From a gamma proteobacterium symbiont of Stewartia floridana (GTDB lineage Bacteria > Pseudomonadota > Gammaproteobacteria > Chromatiales > Chromatiaceae): a stretch of 64,000 nucleotides of DNA. Location of the stretch: positions 186,001-250,000 of the forward strand of contig NAUB01000023.1 in the NCBI GenBank assembly GCA_003676145.1, given 5' to 3'. The notes beneath the pieces are model-generated. The model worked only from the letters and a program-made list of their open reading frames with translations. It did no database searches and was not told the DNA's origin. Of this stretch, positions 8,366-14,978 are shown one piece after another. The translations under genes were made by a program, and so were the position numbers. Within the stretch, counting starts at the first letter, position 1; each line of letters begins with the position of its first letter.

Positions 8366-8914
8366 ATGAACCTAGACCGTGTCTCTTCAGGAAAGAGTAT
8401 TCCTGACGAAATCAACGTCATTATTGAAATCCCCTCGAACGCCGACCCTGTCAAGTATGAAGTGGACAAGGAGACCGGTGCGATGTTCGTCGACCGTATC
8501 CTGCGCACCGCCATGCACTACCCGGCCAACTACGGTTACATCCCCCATACCTTGTCAGACGATGGAGATCCCTGTGATGTCATGGTACCCACGGCGTTTC
8601 CTCTGATTCCCGGTTCCGTGATCCGTTGTCGACCTGTAGCGGTACTGAAAATGACCGACGAATCCGGTGACGACGCCAAGGTGGTCGCAGTGCCTGCGGA
8701 CGATGTCTCGAGCCGCTGGACCCATGTAAAATCCTACGAAGACATGCCGGAAGAGCTGATGGAGCGAATTGCCCATTTCTTCGAACACTACAAAGACCTC
8801 GATGAGGGCAAATGGGTTCGTGTCTCCGGTTGGGAAGGGGCTGAAGCGGCCAAACAAGAGGTCAGCAACTCAGTTAAGATGTTCCAGGATGCACCGGAAA
8901 AACCAAACTTTTAA
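8366..8914 (+). CDS. ppa: Soluble inorganic pyrophosphatase (family I)
   Basis: This 182-residue cytoplasmic Mg2+ enzyme hydrolyses PPi to two Pi. The family I signature [10 protein letters not shown] lies at about residues 65-75, the N-terminal substrate loop [19 protein letters not shown] includes the usual Lys/Glu/Tyr residues, and [20 protein letters not shown] is typical. Length fits bacterial hexameric enzymes. It is the third pyrophosphate gene in a row (pfp, hppA, ppa), all on the same strand but separated by terminators. Having a soluble PPase beside a PPi-using PFK implies that PPi level is balanced between energy conservation and disposal. Identity is secure. Confidence 0.95.
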   Translation: MNLDRVSSGKSIPDEINVIIEIPSNADPVKYEVDKETGAMFVDRILRTAMHYPANYGYIPHTLSDDGDPCDVMVPTAFPLIPGSVIRCRPVAVLKMTDESGDDAKVVAVPADDVSSRWTHVKSYEDMPEELMERIAHFFEHYKDLDEGKWVRVSGWEGAEAAKQEVSNSVKMFQDAPEKPNF

Positions 8915-8952
8915 AGCGTCAGGGTGCCAAGCTTTCCATGCAGGAGTGAAGT

Positions 8953-9492
8953 ATGAAGGTCTGTATCGTATCTGACAGTCATGACCATATTCCGCTGTTG
9001 GACGCCGCAGTGGAATCGGCCAAGGCCGATGGTGCGGAAGCGGTACTTCACTGTGGTGACGTTGTAGCTCCAAGCACCCTCCACTGCCTGCAGAAATATG
9101 GCCTGCCGGTCCATGTGATTCACGGCAACAACAGCGGTGATCTGTATACCCTGGCGCGGCTGGCCAATAATGATGACAGCCACATCCACTACCACGGCAT
9201 GGATGCCGGGGTGGAGCTGGCCGGGCGGAAGATCTTCCTGGTCCACTACCCCCACTACGCAAAGGCGATGGCGGCAACCGGTGACTGGGATCTGGTCTGT
9301 TGCGGACACAGCCACAAGCTGAGTTTCGAACAGTTCACCAATATCAGAGGCGGCACCACTCATCTGGTCAACCCGGGAACCATCGGTGGGGTGGGAAAAT
9401 CCCCAGCCACCTTTGTGATGGCGGATCTGCAGGATATGACCTTCGAAGCCCGGGAGGTTTCCAAACAGATCGAGCGGGAGGCGGGTTACTGA
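8953..9492 (+). CDS. YfcE/MJ0936-type metallophosphoesterase
   Basis: This 179-residue calcineurin-like phosphodiesterase has the expected metal-binding blocks in order: SDSHDH near the N terminus, HCGDVV, HGNNSGD, a central HYPH and C-terminal CGHSHK. The HGN block carries the extra Asn/Asp pattern seen in YfcE relatives. Such enzymes hydrolyse phosphodiesters in vitro and the physiological substrate is generally unknown. Its stop overlaps the moaC start (TGATG), so the two genes are translationally coupled. No signal peptide is present, so it should be cytoplasmic. A ribosome binding site (AGGAGTGA) precedes the ATG. Confidence 0.85.
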   Translation: MKVCIVSDSHDHIPLLDAAVESAKADGAEAVLHCGDVVAPSTLHCLQKYGLPVHVIHGNNSGDLYTLARLANNDDSHIHYHGMDAGVELAGRKIFLVHYPHYAKAMAATGDWDLVCCGHSHKLSFEQFTNIRGGTTHLVNPGTIGGVGKSPATFVMADLQDMTFEAREVSKQIEREAGY

Positions 9493-9971
9493 TGGCGGAA
9501 TTCACCCATTTCAACGCCTCTGGCGAAGCCCACATGGTGGATGTTGGCGACAAAGCCTCAACCCGCAGAAAAGCGGTGACTGAGGGCCACATCTCGATGC
9601 AGCCGGAAACCCTTGAAATGGTCATCGAGGGTCGCCACAAAAAGGGGGATGTGCTGGGTATCGCCCGGGTAGCCGGCATTATGGCGGCGAAGAGAGCGCC
9701 AGACCTGATACCCCTCTGCCACCCACTGGCGATCACCAAGGTCGAGATCGATCTGCAAGCCGATCGGCAAAGCAGCACCATCCACTGCCGCACCCATGTG
9801 GAGACCATTGGTCAGACCGGTGTCGAGATTGAAGCGCTCTGTGCCACCCAGATCGCCTTGCTGACCATCTATGACATGTGCAAGGCGGTGGACCGGGGCA
9901 TGGCGATCCACCAGGTACAGCTGATGGAGAAGAGTGGCGGAAAATCAGGAACCTGGGAAAGGAGTGATTAA
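9492..9971 (+). CDS. moaC: Cyclic pyranopterin monophosphate synthase MoaC
   Basis: This 159-residue protein catalyses the second half of the first step of molybdenum cofactor synthesis, making cyclic pyranopterin monophosphate from the MoaA product. The signatures are [18 protein letters not shown] at the N terminus, [14 protein letters not shown], the catalytic Lys/Asp region [11 protein letters not shown], and C-terminal EKSGGKSG. The correct start is the ATG at 9492, which overlaps the preceding stop codon; a longer open frame extends upstream only because the yfcE-like gene overlaps it in another frame. The presence of moaC is consistent with the molybdopterin enzyme encoded 5 kb downstream, although the other moa genes are not in the window. 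Confidence 0.95.
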   Translation: MAEFTHFNASGEAHMVDVGDKASTRRKAVTEGHISMQPETLEMVIEGRHKKGDVLGIARVAGIMAAKRAPDLIPLCHPLAITKVEIDLQADRQSSTIHCRTHVETIGQTGVEIEALCATQIALLTIYDMCKAVDRGMAIHQVQLMEKSGGKSGTWERSD

Positions 9972-10041
9972 AGTTTATTTGCCACCTGCCGTATATGTTT
10001 GTGCATTTACGTGAAGCCTGTCACAATCTAACACTGCCAAA

Positions 10042-10061
10042 TTGACAGACTATTAGTAACT
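10042..10061 (+). promoter_or_regulatory. Possible promoter/operator of the hemerythrin gene
   Basis: A consensus TTGACA (10042-10047) lies upstream of the hemerythrin start; no good -10 hexamer is evident. Three bases further comes TATTAGTAACT (10051-10061). These 11 bases match, in complementary orientation, 11 of the 15 bases of the palindrome in front of the arsR-like gene at 38549-38563. A chance 11-base match is unlikely in 64 kb, so shared control by that ArsR protein is possible but unproven. Confidence 0.35.
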
Positions 10062-10084
10062 TTCTGAGTAGTAAGGATGCACAA

Positions 10085-10537
10085 ATGGGTAAATTCGTAG
10101 AGTGGTCCGATGCCTTGAGCGTCGGTATCGAAGAGATCGATGAACAGCATAAGATGCTGGTCGATCTGGTCAACAAAATGCATGAAGCGATTCATCAACG
10201 CCACGGCAGTGATGTTGTCAAAAGCATCCTGGGCGACCTTGCAGAATACACCCGCATCCATTTTGCCGTGGAAGAGAGCCTGATGCGGATCCTCAATTAT
10301 CCCGGTTATGAAGAGCACAAAGAGGTCCACGAGGAGCTGCTCGAATCGGTTTCGGATCTGCTCGACAAGGTTGCTGCCGGCAAGACAGCCATCGGTTTCG
10401 AGCTGATGCACTTCCTCAAGACCTGGCTGACCAAACACATCATGGAAGAGGATATGCAGTACAGCAGCTTCTTCATCCAGGCCGGCGCACAACCAAAACT
10501 GGGTAAGAAATCCTGGATTCAGAGACTCTGGGGCTAG
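10085..10537 (+). CDS. Bacteriohemerythrin
   Basis: This 150-residue four-helix protein binds a non-haem di-iron centre that carries O2 or senses O2/NO. The iron ligands are visible in order: an N-terminal His in DEQHKMLVD, HFAVEE (HxxxE), HKEVH (HxxxH) and a C-terminal KHIMEEDMQY (HxxxxD). The length (about 130-150 residues) is typical of stand-alone bacteriohemerythrins, which are common in microaerophiles. It stands alone between moaC and engB, with AGTAAGGATG upstream. Roles suggested for the family are O2 delivery to high-affinity oxidases or buffering; which applies here cannot be told from sequence. Confidence 0.92.
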   Translation: MGKFVEWSDALSVGIEEIDEQHKMLVDLVNKMHEAIHQRHGSDVVKSILGDLAEYTRIHFAVEESLMRILNYPGYEEHKEVHEELLESVSDLLDKVAAGKTAIGFELMHFLKTWLTKHIMEEDMQYSSFFIQAGAQPKLGKKSWIQRLWG

Positions 10538-10590
10538 TTGCCTAACACCCATACAGGCTAGAATCGAGGGTTCATTGAGCTAGGAAGAAC

Positions 10591-11202
10591 ATGAACCCTT
10601 ACTACCATCGGGCGCACTTTCTTAAAAGTGCCGCCAAACTCTCCCAATCACCTGCAGACGAAGGCTACGAAGTCGCTTTTGCCGGCCGCTCCAATGCGGG
10701 CAAATCGAGCGCACTGAATACCCTCTGCAGCCAGAAATCCCTGGCGCGCACCAGTAAAACGCCAGGCAGGACCCAGCTGTTGAACTTCTTTGAACTGGAC
10801 GAGCAGCGCAGGCTCGTTGACCTGCCCGGCTATGGCTATGCAAAGGTCGCAGAGTCGGTGAAAAAGCAGTGGCAAAGGAGCCTCGCAAACTATATTGAGC
10901 AACGCAAGTGCCTCAGAGGGTTGATCCTGCTGATGGATATTCGGCATCCACTCACTCCCTATGACTTGCAAATGCTGCAGTGGAATACCCATCACGGCCT
11001 GCCTACCCATATTCTGCTGACCAAGGCGGACAAGCTCAAAACCGGAGCGGCAAAGAGCACTCAGCTGAAGGTGCAGCGAAGCCTGAGCGATCACCCGGAA
11101 ATTTCCGTTCAACGCTTCTCTTCTCTGAAGAAAGAGGGCATCGAGACCTGTCATCAGGTTCTGGACATTTGGTTCGAACTGCCAGATCCAGCGGATGAGT
11201 GA
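10591..11202 (+). CDS. engB: Ribosome biogenesis GTPase YihA/EngB
   Basis: This 203-residue TRAFAC GTPase acts in assembly of the large ribosomal subunit. G1 is GRSNAGKSS (around residues 33-41), switch I contains [14 protein letters not shown]3 is DLPGYGYA, and G4 is TKADK. These are diagnostic for the EngB family, as is the length of about 200 residues. GGAAGAAC precedes the ATG. In many gammaproteobacteria engB is near polA, which here is about 10 kb downstream; the Met/Gly repeat and molybdoenzyme cluster lies between them. That arrangement suggests, but does not prove, an insertion of the cluster between engB and polA. Confidence 0.95.
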   Translation: MNPYYHRAHFLKSAAKLSQSPADEGYEVAFAGRSNAGKSSALNTLCSQKSLARTSKTPGRTQLLNFFELDEQRRLVDLPGYGYAKVAESVKKQWQRSLANYIEQRKCLRGLILLMDIRHPLTPYDLQMLQWNTHHGLPTHILLTKADKLKTGAAKSTQLKVQRSLSDHPEISVQRFSSLKKEGIETCHQVLDIWFELPDPADE

Positions 11203-11657
11203 GTCCATTTTGCAGCTCAGCCATACCCCGCGAATCCACAAATACCCCAAGCCCAACTAAGCACGCCAGCCCCCGCAAACAACCCTGGGATCGATATCCA
11301 CAATCACTTTAGCCTCGATCCGCCGGGTAGAGGTGGTGCTGATGACAACTTGTCAGGCAATAAATTCGCAAACAGGATAAGGACTTACAAAAAATAGGGC
11401 AGGTTCAGCCTGTCAGATTGACAGTTAAATGGATCTGCAGGCAGGCCTTCTGGGAGGCCTACCTGGCCATCTTTTCATCCCATCACAGACTTATCAGATA
11501 CCAGCTAACTCTTTGTTAAATCTGAGATAAGTAGCATTCCAACAAGAAAATTTCCAATCCGCTCCAACCTCTCAGCCCAAGAGTTGGTGCACTTATTGAA
11601 TGAGGAGTCTGTTTACTGCGATTCATAAAAAAAACATTCTTGAGGGAGAAGATCACC
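11203..11657. other. Intergenic region with two hairpins and a candidate dyad
   Basis: This 455-bp stretch separates engB from the Met/Gly repeat gene and carries no supported gene. A 6-bp perfect hairpin CTGTCA-GAT-TGACAG occurs at 11410-11424. A larger hairpin, AGGcAGGCCT-TCTGGG-AGGCCTaCCT, spans 11439-11464 and is followed within ten bases by CTTTT, so it may terminate engB transcription. A dyad CTAAC-N5-GTTAA at 11505-11519 resembles, with one extra spacer base, the palindrome upstream of the cytochrome operon at 13896-13911. Confidence 0.4.
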
Positions 11658-12824
11658 ATGAAAGTCAAAAAAATAACCCAAGCCATGATTCTGCTCATAA
11701 CCAGTGGCGCCTTGAGTATTCCTCAAGTCCACGCACAAATGAGTCAGAACAATATGTATGGTATGGGGGGCATGAGCGGGATGTCCGGCATGGGTGGTAT
11801 GGGCGGCATGTCCGGTATGGGTGGTATGAGCGGGATGTCCGGCATGGGTGGTATGAGCGGCATGTCCGGTATGGGTGGCATGAGCGGCATGTCCGGCATG
11901 GGTGGTATGAGCGGCATGTCCGGTATGGGTGGTATGAGCGGCATGTCCGGTATGGGTGGTATGAGCGGTATGTCCGGCATGGGTGGTATGAGCGGCATGT
12001 CCGGCATGGGGGGCATGAGCGGCATGTCCGGCATGGGGGGCATGAGCGGGATGTCCGGCATGGGTGGCATGAGCGGGATGTCCGGCATGGGTGGCATGAG
12101 CGGGATGTCCGGCATGGGTGGAACGTATGGCACTTACCGTGTAACACCTCAAGGAATTCAACTCTATCCAACTGGTATGAGCGGCATGTCCGGCATGGGC
12201 GGAATGAGTGGAATGTCCGGTATGGGTGGCATGAGTGGAATGTCCGGCATGGGCGGTATGAGTGGGATGTCCGGCATGGGCGGGATGTCCGGCATGGGCG
12301 GTATGTCCGGCATGGGCGGCATGAGTGGAATGGGCGGCATGGGTGGCATGAGTGGAATGTCCGGCATGGGCGGGATGTCCGGCATGGGCGGGATGTCCGG
12401 CATGGGTGGCATGAGTGGAATGTCCGGTATGGGCGGCATGAGCGGGATGTCCGGCATGGGCGGTATGAGCGGGATGTCCGGCATGGGCGGTATGTCCGGC
12501 ATGGGCGGCATGAGTGGAATGTCCGGCATGGGCGGCATGAGCGGAATGTCCGGCATGGGCGGCATGAGTGGAATGTCCGGCATGGGCGGAATGTCCGGCA
12601 TGGGCGGAATGTCCGGCATGGGCGGAATGTCCGGCATGGGCGGTATGTCCGGCATGGGCGGCATGAACGGGATGTCCGGCATGGGCGGTATGTCCGGCAT
12701 GAACGGGATGTCCGGCATGAGCGGTATGTCCGGTATGGGGGGCATGTCTGGGATGAGTGGTATGGCCGGAATGGACGGTATGGGCGGCCAGCAGAGCCGT
12801 GCCTGGTACCAATTCTGGCGATAA
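11658..12824 (+). CDS. Secreted Met/Gly-rich tandem-repeat protein (MSGMGG repeats)
   Basis: This 388-residue protein begins with a Sec signal peptide (MKVKKITQAMILLITSGALS, cleavage near VHAQ). The rest is almost entirely repeats of MSGMSGMGG and MSGMGG, so about every third residue is Met. The repeats are broken once by a non-repetitive spacer, TYGTYRVTPQGIQLYP (residues 156-171), and end with GQQSRAWYQFWR. No Cys or His is present in the repeat region. The ATG at 11658 has GAGGGAGA nine bases upstream. The protein should be exported. The spacer motif recurs twice in the C-terminal tail of the diheme cytochrome encoded at 18306, tying this gene to that operon. I recognise no family. Possible roles are an oxidant-scavenging Met sink, metal binding, or an extracellular structural polymer. 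Confidence 0.8.
   Translation: MKVKKITQAMILLITSGALSIPQVHAQMSQNNMYGMGGMSGMSGMGGMGGMSGMGGMSGMSGMGGMSGMSGMGGMSGMSGMGGMSGMSGMGGMSGMSGMGGMSGMSGMGGMSGMSGMGGMSGMSGMGGMSGMSGMGGMSGMSGMGGMSGMSGMGGTYGTYRVTPQGIQLYPTGMSGMSGMGGMSGMSGMGGMSGMSGMGGMSGMSGMGGMSGMGGMSGMGGMSGMGGMGGMSGMSGMGGMSGMGGMSGMGGMSGMSGMGGMSGMSGMGGMSGMSGMGGMSGMGGMSGMSGMGGMSGMSGMGGMSGMSGMGGMSGMGGMSGMGGMSGMGGMSGMGGMNGMSGMGGMSGMNGMSGMSGMSGMGGMSGMSGMAGMDGMGGQQSRAWYQFWR
11763..12780 (+). repeat. Tandem array of 18- and 27-nt units
   Basis: The DNA is built from degenerate copies of a 27-nt unit encoding MSGMSGMGG and an 18-nt unit encoding MSGMGG, interrupted at about 12120-12176 by the unique spacer. Codon differences (GGC/GGT/GGG, AGC/AGT/TCC) are scattered, so the array has diverged and is not a recent expansion. 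The composition keeps several frames on both strands open for nearly 400 codons, which explains the long spurious ORFs here. Confidence 0.95.
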
Positions 12825-12860
12825 GCAAGGGTGCTCCTCACCGAGCTATTGAAACAACAT

Positions 12861-12895
12861 GGCTGCCATCGGATTCACGGTGGCAGCCTATTCAT
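12861..12895 (+). terminator. Terminator after the Met/Gly repeat gene
   Basis: GGCTGCCA (12861-12868) pairs perfectly with TGGCAGCC (12881-12888), followed by TATTCATT. It lies about 37 bases after the stop codon. It also overlaps the longest possible start of the next open frame, which supports the later start at 12946 for the regulator gene. Confidence 0.75.
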
Positions 12896-12945
12896 TGCGC
12901 CAGCAATATGCAGTGCAATCCTGTGGCGGCCCTGGCGACAACAGA

Positions 12946-13719
12946 ATGTTAGATAGCGTAAGAGAGAAGCAAAAAAACGAGACTCAATGCGAAGTCTGCC
13001 CGATACGCAGCATGGCTTTGTTCAAGCGTGTTCCAGAGGATCAACTGGGAAAAACACAGAATCACCGCTCTTCTCAGATGACCTACGAGGCAAAATCGCA
13101 CCTCTACCATGAAGGGGAAACGAGCGCTCATGTCTACACGCTTTTCAGTGGTTGTGTGAAATTATATAAGACCTTAAAAAACGGCAAGATCCAGGGACTG
13201 CGGTTTGCCACGCCAGGAGATTTTTTAGGCTTCCAGGGCGACCTGGAAGGGGCAATGCATCATGGCGCAGTCGCCCTCACGGATATCACAGTGTGTGCTT
13301 TTCCAAAGGATGAGGTTTACAGAATGATCTGTGAGCATAAGGATATCGCATCCGAGTTAATCATGAAAAACGCCAAGATGATGGCTTTCTGTCAGGAGCA
13401 TTTAGCCAGTACAGGAGCCAAAAGCGCGGTAGAGAGCATCGCTTTTACACTGATTGAATTCAATCATCGCCTTAAACAGCTCAACAAGACCAACAAATTA
13501 TCCGATGATAACGATCCGATTGACTTACCGATCACTCAGGAAGATCTTGCAGATGCCGTTGGCTTGACAGCTATTCATGTGAACAGAACACTCAAACAAC
13601 TCAAACAGGATAACCTGATTGCTTGCGGCAAAGGAAAGATACAGGTTTTGAATGAAGAAAAACTCAAGTTGCTCGCCCACTTTGATCCGAATTGCCTGCA
13701 TGTAAGCAATATTCTTTAA
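12946..13719 (+). CDS. Crp/Fnr-family transcriptional regulator with an incomplete FNR cysteine motif
   Basis: This 257-residue regulator starts at the ATG at 12946; upstream codons of the open frame overlap a terminator. It has an N-terminal Cys pair (TQCEVCPIRS), a cyclic-nucleotide-binding-like beta-roll (about residues 40-150) with a further Cys in FSGCVKLYK, a long dimerisation helix, and a winged helix-turn-helix with ITQEDLADAVGLTAIHVNRTLKQL. FNR proteins bind 4Fe-4S through C-x2-C-x5-C plus a central Cys; here the third Cys of the N-terminal motif is absent. It may sense redox with fewer Cys ligands or by another cofactor. It lies directly upstream of the cytochrome/molybdoenzyme operon, whose leader contains a Crp/Fnr-format palindrome, and is the likely regulator. 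Confidence 0.88.
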   Translation: MLDSVREKQKNETQCEVCPIRSMALFKRVPEDQLGKTQNHRSSQMTYEAKSHLYHEGETSAHVYTLFSGCVKLYKTLKNGKIQGLRFATPGDFLGFQGDLEGAMHHGAVALTDITVCAFPKDEVYRMICEHKDIASELIMKNAKMMAFCQEHLASTGAKSAVESIAFTLIEFNHRLKQLNKTNKLSDDNDPIDLPITQEDLADAVGLTAIHVNRTLKQLKQDNLIACGKGKIQVLNEEKLKLLAHFDPNCLHVSNIL

Positions 13720-13742
13720 TCAGTTTCAATTTCAACCTGTCT

Positions 13743-13769
13743 CTTAGGGCCTGTTAACACTAATCCAAT
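13743..13769 (+). repeat. Dispersed repeat, copy A
   Basis: CTTAGGGCC-TG-TTAACACTAATCCAAT, 23 bases after a stop codon. Close copies occur at 32495-32521 and 46939-46961; see the finding on this repeat. Confidence 0.7.
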
Positions 13770-13895
13770 ACGCCCTGCTGTTATTTTCAACTCAATTTTT
13801 GTGCCCTTCGCTTGATAAATCTTATTGGCTAAAAAAGCCAACCAGAAAAACGCTTTTGTAAGTGTGGTTATTTTGTCATCAGATTTTCGAAAATC

Positions 13896-13911
13896 ATTAA
13901 CATAAGTTAAT
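13896..13911. promoter_or_regulatory. Candidate Crp/Fnr-type operator (ATTAAC-N4-GTTAAT)
   Basis: ATTAAC-ATAA-GTTAAT is a perfect dyad with 6-base arms and a 4-base centre. This is the geometry of Crp/Fnr sites (FNR: TTGAT-N4-ATCAA), with different half-site bases. It lies between the Crp/Fnr-family gene and the operon starting at 14151, about 240 bases from the start codon. Binding is inferred from format and position only. Confidence 0.5.
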
Positions 13912-14150
13912 TACAACCTCCCCACTGAACAATAGCATTCACTCGTGTCAGAAAAATCTCACCCATGAGAATCTCACAAAAATAAACTGACCAATCGTTT
14001 CACAAGCACTAATTACAGATTCAACAGCAGTTTGGTTGTCTAGCAATAGAGTTACTTTCGGATGTTGAAGGTTATTGCGTTAGCGGCAAACCAGCACAAT
14101 AACGAAATCACTGTTACTCATAGATTGTATGAGTAGCTGAGGAGATTGCT

Positions 14151-14933
14151 ATGAAACAAAGCCAAACGGCACTCATATTACGGATTATGAGTTTGATGCT
14201 TTGTGTTACACAGATTCAGGCAAAGGATGCAGAAGACCCAGAACATGACTATCTTGGCTCCCGCTGGGACCCAATTCACTTCAAACCTGCCATAGATCAG
14301 GCCAGCGATGAGCAGTGCCTCAAATGCCACCAGGAGATCCTGAAAAGAACGACTCGAAGCGAATCGCCAGCAGGAATCAAATCAGAAGAGAGTATTGCCT
14401 GGTATCAGACCAACCAGAACTATAGCGGCCCCCAAGAGACATTTCATCGTCGCCATCTGGTTACCCCTGAAGCCAGACGCTTCATGCAATTCAAATGCAT
14501 CACCTGTCACCAGGGACATGACCCAAAAGATGAAGTTTCGGGCAGCTCGGAAACAGCCCAATCCGGGCTGATTTTACGCAAGAGTGTTGATCCCGATATC
14601 TGCCTGATGTGCCACGGGAGTTTCGATTACAAAGTGATGTCAGGTCTATCCGGTGATTGGCCTGAAGTCGCCGCTAAGTTTGAAAATGATTGTGTTACTT
14701 GTCACAAGGAGTATCGGACTGTCCGGCATAAATTGAACTTTCTAAATGAATATGAAATTGAAAATTTGCAAGCCAATGAGAGCGACCTTTGTTATGGCTG
14801 TCATGGGGGGCGCGCCTGGTATGCCATTCCCTACCCCTATGTAAGACGTCCCTGGTTGCAAAGAATGCCGGGGGCACTACCTGAGTGGGCAAAAAACCGT
14901 CCCACAAAATACGATGCTCGCTTCACGAATTAG
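14151..14933 (+). CDS. Periplasmic pentaheme c-type cytochrome
   Basis: This 260-residue exported protein has a signal peptide (residues 1-24, ending IQA) and five CxxCH haem-c sites: CLKCH (56-60), CITCH (116-120), CLMCH (151-155), CVTCH (181-185) and CYGCH (214-218). Several further His residues (HRRH, H193) could be distal ligands. It resembles the small multihaem electron-transfer cytochromes of the NapC/NrfB/MtrA type in general layout, but I cannot name the family. It is the first gene of an apparent operon with the DmsA-like catalytic subunit, the Fe-S subunit and a diheme cytochrome. It probably passes electrons between the quinone pool or periplasmic carriers and the molybdoenzyme. 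No membrane anchor other than the signal peptide is seen. Confidence 0.87.
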   Translation: MKQSQTALILRIMSLMLCVTQIQAKDAEDPEHDYLGSRWDPIHFKPAIDQASDEQCLKCHQEILKRTTRSESPAGIKSEESIAWYQTNQNYSGPQETFHRRHLVTPEARRFMQFKCITCHQGHDPKDEVSGSSETAQSGLILRKSVDPDICLMCHGSFDYKVMSGLSGDWPEVAAKFENDCVTCHKEYRTVRHKLNFLNEYEIENLQANESDLCYGCHGGRAWYAIPYPYVRRPWLQRMPGALPEWAKNRPTKYDARFTN

Positions 14934-14978
14934 TCTCGACAACCAACATTTGCTGTGACAAAAACCGGAACGGTGACG

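Larger units (their letters stand above)
13720..14150. other. Leader region of the cytochrome/molybdoenzyme operon
   Basis: This 431-bp region has no supported gene. It contains a copy of the dispersed repeat (13743-13769) shortly after the regulator stop codon and an AT-rich stretch with the palindrome at 13896-13911. The ribosome binding site GAGGAGATTGCT precedes the ATG at 14151. Confidence 0.5.

Noticed and set aside
9300-9491. Upstream extension of moaC to 9300
   Set aside because: It overlaps the phosphoesterase gene in another frame; MoaC homology begins at 9492, where the stop/start overlap gives a natural start.
11585-11600. Sigma-54-like TGGTGCACTTATTGAA before the Met/Gly gene
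   Set aside because: The GG-N10-GC rule fails (GA at the -12 dinucleotide) and the -24 element is poor. Without an activator site nearby it is not supported.
11613-12828. Long open frames on the minus strand and in other plus frames across the Met/Gly repeat (His/Ala-rich, Arg/Cys-rich, Pro/Met-rich products)
   Set aside because: They exist because the repeat units contain no stop codons in these frames. None has a ribosome binding site plus signal peptide as the MSGMGG frame has.
12859-12945. Upstream extension of the Crp/Fnr gene to 12859
   Set aside because: The extension would be encoded by the terminator hairpin of the preceding gene, and the family N terminus starts at the ATG at 12946.
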